NCBI GenBank assembly: GCA_945873585.1 | Contig: CAMCDO010000005.1 | Span: forward strand, 1 to 34,146 | Direction: 5' to 3' | Source of the DNA: Verrucomicrobia subdivision 6 bacterium | Lineage (GTDB): Bacteria > Verrucomicrobiota > Verrucomicrobiia > Methylacidiphilales > Verrucolacustridaceae | DNA: 34,146 nt | Part shown: positions 19,772 to 29,218 of the stretch, one piece after another | Layout of the letters: every line of letters starts with the position of its first letter | Position numbering within the stretch: position 1 is the first letter of the stretch | The notes under the pieces: generated by a model | What the model was told of the DNA's origin: nothing | Seen by the model: the letters and a program-made list of their open reading frames with translations, nothing else | Databases searched by the model: none | Position numbers and translations under genes: made by a program

Positions 19772-20172
19772 TTGCTCTTGGCTTTCTGCATGATTTCAAT
19801 CTCGTACCCCTCAGGCGCATCAAGAAAGGCAAAATGTTCTCCGTTTTGAGTTTGAGTTGGACCGTCGGACCACGGGTAACCCTTGGCCGTGGCATAACGC
19901 CCAAAAGCCTCTAGATCCTCCACCTCGAAGGCGAGGTGCATCAGATCCGCAGGTACTTTTACCGGACCTGCTTTCGGATAGTGGCAAAGCTCTAAACATT
20001 CGCCCCCTGCCTCTGATTGCAGGAAAACTAGGGTACTTCCGCGAGGAGAAGTGCTTCTGGATATTTGCTTCAGCCCAAGGACATTCCCGTAAAAATCAAC
20101 AGCCCTCTCAAGATTTTCAACGCGTAAGCGAGTGTGGAGCCATCGGCCAACTTTCATCAGGGGAGCTATCAT
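19768..20172 (-). CDS. VOC (glyoxalase/lactoylglutathione lyase-like) protein
   Basis: HTRLRVENLERAVDFYGNVLGLKQI, HLAFEVEDLEAFGRYA, HFAFLDAPEGYEIEIMQ; overlaps rpe by 4 bp. Confidence 0.87.
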   Translation of the reverse strand: MIAPLMKVGRWLHTRLRVENLERAVDFYGNVLGLKQISRSTSPRGSTLVFLQSEAGGECLELCHYPKAGPVKVPADLMHLAFEVEDLEAFGRYATAKGYPWSDGPTQTQNGEHFAFLDAPEGYEIEIMQKAKSK

Positions 20173-20210
20173 TCCTCCCCTACCCCTTTTCGTCGAACAT
20201 GTAATCTCGA

Positions 20211-21116
20211 CTATTCCGCCTCCGCTTTCGAATCACGATCGAGCAGAGAAGTTAAACCCTCTTTGGGCGGCTTCCCCTCAAAGAGAACTTGGTAAAGTTG
20301 CCGAGCTACCGGAGCCTCCACATGTTTCCGCGCTAGCATTTTATGGAGGGCCTGTGTTGTCCAAACTCCCTCACAAACTCCTTCAACTGAGGCGATAGCT
20401 TTCTCAAGAGAATCCCCTTTTCCGATCCGTTGACCGACCCTGCGATTCCGACTCGCCTGGCTGTAGGAGGTTAAGAGTAGGTCTCCAATTCCACTCAGGC
20501 CCTGAAGGGTCTCCTCCCGCGCCCCGAACTGCACCGCGACCCGCGTCATCTCTCGCAGACTCCTTGTCGTCAGTCCTGCTAAACTATTTTCACCGAGACC
20601 GAGGCCTACACACATTCCCGCCGCCAAGGCGTAAACATTCTTTAAGGCGCCACCCCACTCCACCCCAGCAAGGTCGGTACTGCGATAGACCCGTAGACCC
20701 GTGCCGTGCAGCGCCGCCTGCACGCTGGTGGCGAGAGTTTCATCTTGAGCAGCCGCCACTAGGGCGGTCGGTACCCTTTGTACCAGCTCGGCAGCTAAAC
20801 TCGGCCCCGAGACCACCGCAACGGGAGTTCCAGGCCAAACGTGACCCACAATTTCACTTACCCGTTGGCCTGTAGAAATCTCAATCCCTTTGGATAAATT
20901 AACCACTGGGCACATACCTGCAAATGAGTGCAAGTTTTGCAGAACTTCACGAACCACTTGAGTGGGCAAGGCAATCCAGATTAAGTCGGTTCCCTTAGGA
21001 ATTTCTCGCCCGCCTTTTTCCACCCAGTGAACGTCATGCCCACGGGTTTGTAGGATTTCTCCAAGAGCTTTTCCCCAGGCTCCTTTGCCCAGAACGGTGA
21101 TCTTCATGCCTTTCAC
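20211..21116 (-). CDS. gpsA: NAD(P)H-dependent glycerol-3-phosphate dehydrogenase
   Basis: ITVLGKGAWGKALGEIL, NLSKGIEISTGQRVSEI, VSGPSLAAELVQRVPTALVAA, GALKNVYALAAGMCVGLGLGENSLAGL. Confidence 0.94.
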   Translation of the reverse strand: MKGMKITVLGKGAWGKALGEILQTRGHDVHWVEKGGREIPKGTDLIWIALPTQVVREVLQNLHSFAGMCPVVNLSKGIEISTGQRVSEIVGHVWPGTPVAVVSGPSLAAELVQRVPTALVAAAQDETLATSVQAALHGTGLRVYRSTDLAGVEWGGALKNVYALAAGMCVGLGLGENSLAGLTTRSLREMTRVAVQFGAREETLQGLSGIGDLLLTSYSQASRNRRVGQRIGKGDSLEKAIASVEGVCEGVWTTQALHKMLARKHVEAPVARQLYQVLFEGKPPKEGLTSLLDRDSKAEAE

Positions 21117-21742
21117 TTCTTTACCAGCTTGCTCTCCCGCCCTTCAAAGAGTCGAACGAGATTATCCCGATGGCGAATCCAGACTAATCCAGCCATACCC
21201 ACTGCGGCCCACTGCAAAAGAGGTCGCCCCGGATCGAGGCCAAAAACCAAAAAGGGAAAGGCCGAGGCCGCCACCAACGAAGCGACCGAAACAATTCGGC
21301 TAATGAGAAAAACCACACCCCAAACTCCAATAACCGATATTCCCACCCAAGGGGTCAGGGCTAGCAGGGCCCCCGCGGAGGTAGCCACCCCTTTTCCGCC
21401 CCGAAATCCAAGCCATGGAGAGAAAACGTGGCCAAGAACAGCCATCACTGCCGCCCCCACCGCGGTTGAATCCCCTGCATGACCCACTTTTGTGGCTAAG
21501 GCCACCGCGAGCCATCCTTTGCCAAGATCCAAGGCCAAAACTAGGAATCCCCACTTTTTCCCCAAAACCCTGCCCACATTGGTGGCGCCAGTGTTTTTAC
21601 TCCCCTGCCCGCGAACATCGATCCCCCGAAAACGTCCCAGCCAGTAGCCAAAAGGTAGAGATCCTAGAGAAAACGCCAAAATGATATAGAGACAATCGAA
21701 ATACACCCCTTGCGAGATGAACCAAGCAGCCGACGAGAGCAA
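21113..21742 (-). CDS. plsY: Glycerol-3-phosphate acyltransferase PlsY
   Basis: SLPFGYWLGRFRGIDVRGQGSKNTGATNVGRVLGKK and GHVFSPWLGFRGGKGVATSAG are PlsY motifs; multiple TM; overlaps gpsA by 4 bp. Confidence 0.94.
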   Translation of the reverse strand: MLSSAAWFISQGVYFDCLYIILAFSLGSLPFGYWLGRFRGIDVRGQGSKNTGATNVGRVLGKKWGFLVLALDLGKGWLAVALATKVGHAGDSTAVGAAVMAVLGHVFSPWLGFRGGKGVATSAGALLALTPWVGISVIGVWGVVFLISRIVSVASLVAASAFPFLVFGLDPGRPLLQWAAVGMAGLVWIRHRDNLVRLFEGRESKLVKK

Positions 21743-21803
21743 GTAAAACCTATGGTTATTTTTGCTTTGGGGTACCTACACTTTTAGGGTAGGTTTCTCC
21801 ATT

Positions 21804-23180
21804 GTGCCTGAGATTTCTGCCACGCAATTAACAGGGTCCCATGTCGACACCTTCCGCAAGGCGAAAGATGCTGTGGCCCGCCAAAATCATGACTACGTCC
21901 TGATGCTCATGCCGCCCGTTCTTGAGGCTCAGCCAGGTTTTCTCGAAGGCCGTAAACTTCTTCGCGCCAGCCAATTGGCCAAGGCCAAAGGCGCTTCCAA
22001 GATGGATAAAAACATGGCCGCAGTTCGAATCACCCCAATCATCATGCAGGCGAAGATGGCTGCGGGAAAGTCCTTGGGCTCGGGCATGGCTAAACTCGAG
22101 GAAGCATTGGCCCTGGACCCTCATAGCCCCCAAGCCAACAGCGCCCTTGCCGAGATGGCCCTCGCCAACGATTTATCTGGAACCGCAATTTTTGCTTATG
22201 AAACCATTCGAGCAGGAAAACCCCAAGACACCGCCAATCTTCACGGACTTGCTAAAGCGCTCATCGCGGCCAAGGAAATGGGAAAAGCTCGCGATGTTTA
22301 TCAATCGATCCTTGAGCTTGTGCCCAATGACGGAGCCGCTCTCAAAGGAATGAAAGACGCCAGCGCGCTGGTTGCCACCCAAGACGGGGGTTGGGAAAAG
22401 TCTGAAGACTTCCGAGATTCCTTAAAAAATAAGGAAGAGAGCCTGGCCCTAGAAGCCTCCTCAAAGGTTGTGAAGACGGCTGAAGCCATGGCCGAGCAGC
22501 TGACTCGACTTCATGCCCAATTTGAAAAAGAACCACAGAACGTAACCTTAGCCCGCCAAATTGCAGAGTTATGCGAACAGCAGGGCTCTCTCGAATACGC
22601 CCTTCAGTGGTTTCAGTTCGCCTATGACATGACGCAAAAGACAGATCCCAATCTAGAAAAATCCGTCTTTCGTATTCGCCTTGCCCTGCTCGACGCCGAG
22701 ATGGATCAAGCCCGTACCGATCAGGTAGACCCTTCCCTCCTCACCGGAATTGAGGCCCGCGCCAAGACGTTAGTCCTAGAGGGAGCGCGAGAACGTGTCG
22801 CCCGCTACCCGAACGACCTGCAATACCGCTACGATTTAGGTGAAGCTCTCATCGAAAATGAGCTCTATAAAGAAGCGGTTCCAGAACTACAGCAAGCCTT
22901 GCGGCAACCTTCGGTGCGTCACCGTGCTCTCAACCTGCTTGGAGTCTCCTACCAAAAACGAAAAATGCTCGATCTTGCGGCCAAACAGTTCGCCCTAGCG
23001 GCTTCCGAGATTGTCGCGATGGACGCAGTGAAAAAGGATGCCATCTATAACCTCGGCATAATTCTAGAAGAAATGGGCAAGAAGGATGAATCTCTCGAAG
23101 AATTTAAAAAGATTTACGAAGTGGATAGCCAATTTCGAGATATCGCCGATCGAGTCGAAGCAGCCTACCAACAGTCCTAG
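21804..23180 (+). CDS. TPR-repeat protein of unknown function
   Basis: Long TPR-like helical ORF (LQYRYDLGEALIENELYKEAVPELQQALRQPSVRHRALNLLGVSYQKRKMLDLAAKQF). Track starts at TTG 21762; I prefer in-frame GTG 21804 (VPEISATQL...). Confidence 0.78.
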   Translation: MPEISATQLTGSHVDTFRKAKDAVARQNHDYVLMLMPPVLEAQPGFLEGRKLLRASQLAKAKGASKMDKNMAAVRITPIIMQAKMAAGKSLGSGMAKLEEALALDPHSPQANSALAEMALANDLSGTAIFAYETIRAGKPQDTANLHGLAKALIAAKEMGKARDVYQSILELVPNDGAALKGMKDASALVATQDGGWEKSEDFRDSLKNKEESLALEASSKVVKTAEAMAEQLTRLHAQFEKEPQNVTLARQIAELCEQQGSLEYALQWFQFAYDMTQKTDPNLEKSVFRIRLALLDAEMDQARTDQVDPSLLTGIEARAKTLVLEGARERVARYPNDLQYRYDLGEALIENELYKEAVPELQQALRQPSVRHRALNLLGVSYQKRKMLDLAAKQFALAASEIVAMDAVKKDAIYNLGIILEEMGKKDESLEEFKKIYEVDSQFRDIADRVEAAYQQS

Positions 23181-23189
23181 AAAGGCGAA

Positions 23190-23217
23190 AGCCGGACGGC
23201 CTTTACGCCGCCCGGCT
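23190..23217 (-). terminator. Rho-independent terminator, best oriented for rnpB
   Basis: Minus strand AGCCGGGCGGC-GTAAAG-GCCGTCCGGCT: 11-bp stem with one G-U, followed by TTTCGCCTTTCT. The plus-strand RNA would carry an A-C mismatch and lacks a following T-run. Confidence 0.7.
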
Positions 23218-23221
23218 CTCC

Positions 23222-23641
<420 letters not shown>

Positions 23642-23647
23642 TTTGAA

Positions 23648-23675
23648 AGCATAAAGCCAAAATCCCAGCTGACAA
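23648..23675 (-). promoter_or_regulatory. Predicted sigma70-type promoter of rnpB
   Basis: Minus strand TTGTCA (23675-23670), 16-nt spacer, TATGCT (23653-23648), about 7 nt upstream of the predicted RNA 5' end. Confidence 0.6.
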
Positions 23676-23748
23676 TCCCCAGGCTTGAGTGCCAGAACCA
23701 AGCCCGACACCTAGATTACCCCACCACCTCCCCGAACCCCAACCAGTC

Positions 23749-23949
23749 TTACTCCATCCAGATCAATGGATTCCAAGTGCACAGAACAATCAACTCCAAA
23801 ACCAAGACAATCAGAAATGTCGGAACCAGAATGGTTAAACCGAGGCCGATGGCGATGGGGAAGTGGCGGTTATCGGTACGGTGCTTCGCCAGTTGAGCCC
23901 CAGCCACCAAAACTACCGCAGCACCTAAAGTCATTGAAGTAATGATCAT
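23749..23949 (-). CDS. Small two-TM membrane protein (66 aa), hypothetical
   Basis: MIITSMTLGAAVVLVAGAQLAKHRTDNRHFPIAIGLGLTILVPTFLIVLVLELIVLCTWNPLIWME: two hydrophobic segments with a basic loop; upstream of rnpB and not overlapped by a better ORF. Confidence 0.6.
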   Translation of the reverse strand: MIITSMTLGAAVVLVAGAQLAKHRTDNRHFPIAIGLGLTILVPTFLIVLVLELIVLCTWNPLIWME

Positions 23950-24012
23950 GAAATTGTTCTACGGAAACCAAGACTGAAGGCAAGTCGCCCCTCATTGAAT
24001 GCTAGGAGGAGG

Positions 24013-24843
24013 CTAGTCGCTGGACTTGCCCTGACCATTGATCATCTTTGTTTGAGTACCGACCCTGACCTGAGCTCGCCCCCCGCGAAAGTCGGAGGCC
24101 TCGTCATAAATCGCTGGAATAACCAGTTCCCCTTTCGGGTTGATATAGCCGAACTTACCCGTGATTCGATCATCAGTCTGTACTCGAGCCATTCCCTCGT
24201 AAAAAGAGCCAGCCCATGCAAACTTTTTCTCAAAAGCTTTTTCTCCATCAGGTTTAATATAAAACCATGTTTCTTTATCACCAGGAGGCCCACCTTTCTG
24301 CACCGCGGCTAGTTTTCCAGAAAAGGACTGCACCTGATCGTAGTCTGGCTCCACAACAAGCTTTCCCTTTGAATTTACGAAACCCCATTTTCCGCCATCT
24401 TTGACTGCGCCCAGTCCTTCCTGAAAAGGTCTTGCCCAAATATAGTCACCCTCAATCGCCCACCTTCCTTGCCGATCGATATAACCAAACTTCCCCGTGA
24501 GTCGGTCCCCCTCACAAGCGGGCGCAAGGTTCTCCGAGAAATCGCCCGCCCACGAAAACCGTGGAGGAATCTTCCAGTTGCCGGTTTTATCAAGGTAGCC
24601 CCATGCGGTATTTTCCCTGGCTGCCGCCAACTCCTCCTGAAACGGCTTCACTTCGACAAACTTCGGCTCAACCCCCCACGAGCCATCTGACGAGCGGAAT
24701 CCCCATTTCCCATTATCCCCTTTGGCGGGTGCGGGACCCTGTGCGAAGAGACGCTTCTCATCCTCAGCAGTCCCCTGAGCATAAGCAGGCGCAAGACATG
24801 AGAGACTCCCTAAAAAAAATAGAAGTAGAGACCAATAAACCAT
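24013..24843 (-). CDS. Secreted WG-repeat (KWG-type) protein
   Basis: Signal peptide MVYWSLLLFFLGSLSCLAPAYA and repeated KWGFRSSDGSWGVEPKF, AWGYLDKTGNWKIPPRF, KFGYIDRQGRWAIEGDY, KWGFVNSKGKLVVEPDY, KFGYINPKGELVIPAIYD. Confidence 0.88.
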   Translation of the reverse strand: MVYWSLLLFFLGSLSCLAPAYAQGTAEDEKRLFAQGPAPAKGDNGKWGFRSSDGSWGVEPKFVEVKPFQEELAAARENTAWGYLDKTGNWKIPPRFSWAGDFSENLAPACEGDRLTGKFGYIDRQGRWAIEGDYIWARPFQEGLGAVKDGGKWGFVNSKGKLVVEPDYDQVQSFSGKLAAVQKGGPPGDKETWFYIKPDGEKAFEKKFAWAGSFYEGMARVQTDDRITGKFGYINPKGELVIPAIYDEASDFRGGRAQVRVGTQTKMINGQGKSSD

Positions 24844-24919
24844 CCCTATCCCTAGGAATGATAAAGCTATGGGTCAAGGCAGGGCTGGCACTTTATCAAG
24901 AACCTAGGATAATAAGCCG

Positions 24920-25237
24920 ATGCGCTTTCGTTCCTCTATCCCTGCTCTTCTCTTTACCTGCATGGTTTTATTGCAAAGCCTCCACGCTCAGGACAGCGGT
25001 TTTCAAGGGGGAGCCTCTCCTTACACTCCCCAGCAACTGCACGAGCTCCTCGTCGGGCAACGAAGGGAATCAGTTCTGCAATTCTTCGGTCGTATGCCCA
25101 ATCACATTCAGGGGGTGGACTGGATTTACAATCAGATGCTCATCTATGTCGCCGAATCCGATCGGTACTACACCACCGCAATTGTCTGCTTCTCTCACGG
25201 AGATCACCTCGTTTGGCAGGTTGTCTGTTATCCCTAG
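24920..25237 (+). CDS. Small secreted protein of unknown function (105 aa)
   Basis: Signal peptide MRFRSSIPALLFTCMVLLQSLHAQ and compact mature domain; AGGA upstream of ATG. Confidence 0.68.
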   Translation: MRFRSSIPALLFTCMVLLQSLHAQDSGFQGGASPYTPQQLHELLVGQRRESVLQFFGRMPNHIQGVDWIYNQMLIYVAESDRYYTTAIVCFSHGDHLVWQVVCYP

Positions 25238-25277
25238 TACTTTCTCTTGAAGATGGCTTATTATTTGACTGGTCTTC

Positions 25278-25349
25278 GCGCGCTTAGCTCAGGGGTAGAG
25301 CGGCTGCTTTACACGCAGTTGGTCGGGGGTTCAAATCCCTCAGCGCGCA
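25278..25349 (+). tRNA. tRNA-Val(TAC)
   Basis: Cloverleaf: acceptor GCGCGCT/AGCGCGC, D-arm GCTCAGGGGTAGAGC, anticodon arm GCTGC-TTTACAC-GCAGT, T-arm GGGGG-TTCAAAT-CCCTC, discriminator A. CCA not encoded. Confidence 0.95.
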
Positions 25350-25357
25350 TTCTCTTA

Positions 25358-26731
25358 ATGGCGGTTCTTCTCGCTGGACCAACCACCTCTTTCTCTGCGC
25401 CCACCTCCCCGATCGGCCCTGTCTATGTCCTGCCCATTCAAGGTGAGATTCAAAAGGGAACCGTTTATGTCGTGCGCCGCGGAGTCAAAGCAGCTCTAGC
25501 AGCAAACGCCTCGGCTCTCGTCCTCGACATGAATACGCCTGGGGGTGAAGGCGAAGCAATGAAGGAGGTCATGGCGACGATCGCTAAGTTTAAGCCAACC
25601 GATAAAACTTACACCTACATCAACAAAGAAGCTTTCTCCGCTGGCGCCTTTATTTCCGCCTCCACCCGTCATATCTGGATGGCGCCAGGATCTATTATTG
25701 GCGCCGCCTCACCCGTGACCCTTGGCCAAGAGGGGCCTAAAGAACTTCCCCCCAAATTTGTCTCAGGCTATGCCGCCCTGATTCGCGCAGCCGCCGAGCA
25801 GAACGGTCACAACCCCGCTATTTTCGATGCCATGGTCAATAAGCAGATTGGCCTTAAAATCGACGGCCGAGAAGTTGTCGCCAAGGGAGATATTCTTACC
25901 CTAACCACCCAAGAAGCTACTCGACCGACAGGTAATCCTCCTCGTCCGCTCCTTGCTGCAGGAGTTGCCCCCGATCTTCAAACACTAATCGAAAAAACCG
26001 TACAGCCGGGAGCTATCATTGTTCGGATTGAGCCCACCGGCTTTGAAAATATTAGTCGCTGGATTATTACCATCTCCCCCCTGCTCCTCAGTGCTGCTTT
26101 CCTTTTTGGATATCTTGAGTTCAAGACCCCCGGTTTCGGTCTCTTTGGGGTAGTTTGTGGAGTTTGTGCCTTCCTCTTTCTTTTTGGTCACTACATTGCG
26201 GGTCTATCCGGCTATGAAAACGCTCTGCTTCTGCTTCTCGGTCTCGCCCTTCTTATCACCGAGTTTTTTCTTTTTCCTGGAACTTTTATTCCTGGTCTGC
26301 TTGGTCTTGCCCTCATCCTTTTTGCTGCTCTCAATACCATGATTGATCGATACCCCACGGATCCCGCACTTCCCACCCTCCCTCAACTCCACTTTCCCGC
26401 GATCAACTTGGCCTTAGGATTCTTTGGCGGGCTCACTGCGATTCTCCTCGCCGCCCGTTATCTGCCTGAAACCATTCTCTTTCGACCTTTCCGCTTGAGT
26501 GCCGTATCTCCCTCCTCCTCTCTGCCGATCGACTCCTCACTCCGTCTTGGACTCAAAGGCAAAGCTTTGACTGATCTTCGCCCTAGCGGTTCGGCTGAAT
26601 TCCATGGTCAAAGCTTTGATGTTTTGGCGGAAGGCCAATTTATTGCTCAGGGCACCGCTATTAATATCCACCAAGTCGAAGGGGCAACCATTTTTGTTCG
26701 CCCAAGTGCAACCCCCAAGAAAAAATCATAG
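25358..26731 (+). CDS. NfeD-family membrane protein with ClpP/SppA-like serine protease domain
   Basis: YVLPIQGEIQKGTVYVVRRGVKAAL, LVLDMNTPGGEGEAMKEVM, YINKEAFSAGAFISASTRHIWMAPGSIIGAASPV, TM bundle and C-terminal OB-like LGLKGKALTDLRPSGSAEFHG. ATG 25358 is the first ATG after the tRNA; the track start (25247) runs through it. Confidence 0.9.
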   Translation: MAVLLAGPTTSFSAPTSPIGPVYVLPIQGEIQKGTVYVVRRGVKAALAANASALVLDMNTPGGEGEAMKEVMATIAKFKPTDKTYTYINKEAFSAGAFISASTRHIWMAPGSIIGAASPVTLGQEGPKELPPKFVSGYAALIRAAAEQNGHNPAIFDAMVNKQIGLKIDGREVVAKGDILTLTTQEATRPTGNPPRPLLAAGVAPDLQTLIEKTVQPGAIIVRIEPTGFENISRWIITISPLLLSAAFLFGYLEFKTPGFGLFGVVCGVCAFLFLFGHYIAGLSGYENALLLLLGLALLITEFFLFPGTFIPGLLGLALILFAALNTMIDRYPTDPALPTLPQLHFPAINLALGFFGGLTAILLAARYLPETILFRPFRLSAVSPSSSLPIDSSLRLGLKGKALTDLRPSGSAEFHGQSFDVLAEGQFIAQGTAINIHQVEGATIFVRPSATPKKKS

Positions 26732-26811
26732 AAAAACACCACCTTTTTATTGTTTTCTACAATCGGAACTTTTTATTTCCCTCTCTGCCCTTTGCCCCCT
26801 AAGCATTACTT

Positions 26812-27795
26812 ATGCCTATTATCCTCCTTATCGCAGTCTCTGTCGTAGGTTTGGTCTTTGCGGTTGTCCTCATTAATTTCTTTGGACTCTGGTTGCGTGC
26901 CCTGACCTCAGGCGCTCCCGTCGGCATTCCCACATTAATCGCCATGCGACTCCGCGGTATTCCTAACTCTCTCATTGTTAACGCTAGGATTACCGCGGTA
27001 CGTGCTGGTATCGAGGTCACCACTGCCCAACTCGAAACCCACTATCTAGCTGGAGGGAGCGTTGATCAGGTCATCCGTGCCCTCATCGCCGCAGATAAGG
27101 CAGGCATCAAACTCGATTTCAACCGATGCTGCGCCATCGATCTCGCCACATCAGGATCGGGAAAAACCGTTTTCGATGCGGTCCGCACCAGTGTTAATCC
27201 GCGCGTCATCGACTGCCCAGGAACCGATTCCGGTAAAGGCACCATCGACGGAGTGGCTAAAGACGGTATCACCGTCCGCGCCCGTGCCCGGGTCACAGTT
27301 CGCTCCAATCTGGATCGATTCGTTGGGGGTGCTACCGAAGAAACTATCATCGCTCGCGTCGGAGAAGGCATCGTTCGAGCTATCGGCTCAAAGGAAACCT
27401 ACAAAGGAGTTCTTGAGAACCCCCAAGATATTTCGAAAGACGTTCTCAATCGAGGCCTCGATGCTGGAACTGCTTACGAAATTCTTTCTATCGATATCGC
27501 CGACGTCGGAGTGGGCGCGAATATCGGAGCAAAGCTTCAGGCCGAGCAAGCCGATGCCGACAAGCAGGTCGCTCAAGCCAAGGCTGAAATGCGTCGAGCC
27601 GCCGCTGTTGCCGTGGAACAAGAAATGCGCGCCAAGGTGGTCGAAGCCGAAGCCCAAGTTCCCTTGGCCATGGCAGAAGCTTTCCGTAAAGGAAACTTAG
27701 GGATCATGGATTATCAGAAGATCCGTAATGTCTCGGCCGACACCGACATGCGTGCATCCATTGCCAAGGATTCTGCCAAGCCGAACTCGAAGTAA
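26812..27795 (+). CDS. floA: Flotillin-like protein FloA
   Basis: N-terminal membrane hairpin; [89 protein letters not shown]; follows nfeD. Confidence 0.93.
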   Translation: MPIILLIAVSVVGLVFAVVLINFFGLWLRALTSGAPVGIPTLIAMRLRGIPNSLIVNARITAVRAGIEVTTAQLETHYLAGGSVDQVIRALIAADKAGIKLDFNRCCAIDLATSGSGKTVFDAVRTSVNPRVIDCPGTDSGKGTIDGVAKDGITVRARARVTVRSNLDRFVGGATEETIIARVGEGIVRAIGSKETYKGVLENPQDISKDVLNRGLDAGTAYEILSIDIADVGVGANIGAKLQAEQADADKQVAQAKAEMRRAAAVAVEQEMRAKVVEAEAQVPLAMAEAFRKGNLGIMDYQKIRNVSADTDMRASIAKDSAKPNSK

Positions 27796-27809
27796 GAAAG
27801 TTATCTCTT

Positions 27810-28328
27810 GTGGAGTGGCTTGTCCCAGTTCTCTTCGTCGTCGTCAGTCTTGCCCAGTGGTGGCTGAAAAGGCAAAAGCAGTCGACTGAGCCAGTGCTCA
27901 CACCCACCGCTCCTCAAGAATCGAAAGCAGATCCTGAACGGAAGGCTGAGCCCTTTGAAGAATTCGGTGACCTACTCGAGGCTCTCGGTCGTCGACGCCA
28001 CGAATCCCCCCCATCTCCTGCTGCGACTCCTCCGAGAGCAGTTCCTCCTCCCAAACCATTCATCGACTTTCCTCCGCCCATCACTGTCCATAAGGATTCA
28101 CCTCGTCGCCCCCACATTCCTGCACTGCCTCAAGTATTAACTGATTCCTTTTCAGGAGAAAGTGCAACGCCACTTCCAGTCTTCGTCCATGACAAACCCG
28201 CCTTTTCTTATGCTCAACCCGAGGGAGCGCGCCGACATTCGTTTCAGAAAAGACTGAGTGACCCTTCCTCTCTGCGCCATGCAATAATTCTATCCGAAAT
28301 CCTCGCTCCGCCACTCGCTTTACGCTGA
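27810..28328 (+). CDS. N-terminally anchored proline-rich protein (172 aa), third gene of the nfeD-floA cluster
   Basis: GTG start 14 bp after floA; MEWLVPVLFVVVSLAQWWLKRQ anchor, Pro-rich linker, C-terminal SSLRHAIILSEILAPPLALR. Confidence 0.7.
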   Translation: MEWLVPVLFVVVSLAQWWLKRQKQSTEPVLTPTAPQESKADPERKAEPFEEFGDLLEALGRRRHESPPSPAATPPRAVPPPKPFIDFPPPITVHKDSPRRPHIPALPQVLTDSFSGESATPLPVFVHDKPAFSYAQPEGARRHSFQKRLSDPSSLRHAIILSEILAPPLALR

Positions 28329-28336
28329 AATCATTT

Positions 28337-29218
28337 ATGGCCACCTCAAAATCTTCTCCAGTCCGCGTCGCCTTGATTCAAATGAGCTGCTCGCCAGATC
28401 CTGCCAAGAATCTGCGCGTAGCCCTTCAGCGAATCGCCACCGCCGCTAAGTCAGGAGCTAAGCTAGTTTGTCTTCCCGAACTTTTTCGCTCTCTCTATTT
28501 CTGTCAAAAAGAGGATTACGCCTGCTTTAAGCTCGCAGAACCCATCCCCGGGGCCACCACTCAGGCACTTACCCTAGCTGCCAAGAAAAATAAGGTAACT
28601 CTTGTTGCTAGTCTTTTTGAAAAAAGAGCTGAAGGTCTTTACCATAATACTACGGTTGTCTTCGGCCCAAACGGAAAGATCTTGGGAAAGTATCGTAAAA
28701 TGCATATCCCCGATGATCCGGGGTTCAGTGAGAAGTTTTACTTTTCTCCTGGGGATACCGGATTTCATCCTATCGACACTCCTGTGGGCAAGTTAGGAAT
28801 TCTTGTCTGTTGGGATCAGTGGTATCCCGAGGCTGCCCGCTTGATGGCCCTGCGAGGTGCAGAAATTCTCATCTACCCTACCGCGATCGGTTGGGCCGCT
28901 GGGGAAAAACAGGCGGTATGCCATGCGCAACAGAGCGCTTGGCAGACGATTCAACGTAGTCACGCCATCGCCAATGGCCTCTACGTTCTTTCGATTAATC
29001 GGACTGGTCGTGAAAATAATCTTACTTTCTGGGGGTCTAGTTTTGCCGTCGCCCCTTTCGGTGAAGTGCTTATTCAAGGCTCTTCCAACAAAGAAGAGAT
29101 TCTTCAGGCTCAGCTCGATCTGTCTAAAATTGCCACGACTCGCCAGCACTGGCCTTTTCTTCGGGATCGCCGCATCGACGCTTACGCTGGGCTGGATCAA
29201 CGATTTCTTAAGTCTTGA
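28337..29218 (+). CDS. aguB: Carbon-nitrogen hydrolase, likely N-carbamoylputrescine amidase
   Basis: Nitrilase catalytic motifs: LVCLPELF (Glu), KYRKMHIPDDPGFSEKFYFSPGD (Lys), GILVCWDQWYPEAARLMALRGAEI (Cys). Neighbour of agmatine deiminase. Confidence 0.9.
   Translation: MATSKSSPVRVALIQMSCSPDPAKNLRVALQRIATAAKSGAKLVCLPELFRSLYFCQKEDYACFKLAEPIPGATTQALTLAAKKNKVTLVASLFEKRAEGLYHNTTVVFGPNGKILGKYRKMHIPDDPGFSEKFYFSPGDTGFHPIDTPVGKLGILVCWDQWYPEAARLMALRGAEILIYPTAIGWAAGEKQAVCHAQQSAWQTIQRSHAIANGLYVLSINRTGRENNLTFWGSSFAVAPFGEVLIQGSSNKEEILQAQLDLSKIATTRQHWPFLRDRRIDAYAGLDQRFLKS

Noticed and set aside
24561-25250. 229-aa plus-strand ORF across the WG-repeat gene and the 105-aa secreted gene
   Set aside because: Overlaps two better candidates with signal peptides; no coherent motifs.
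27062-27700. 212-aa plus-strand ORF overlapping floA
   Set aside because: Alternative-frame ORF within floA, S/P-rich by codon shadowing, no domain features.
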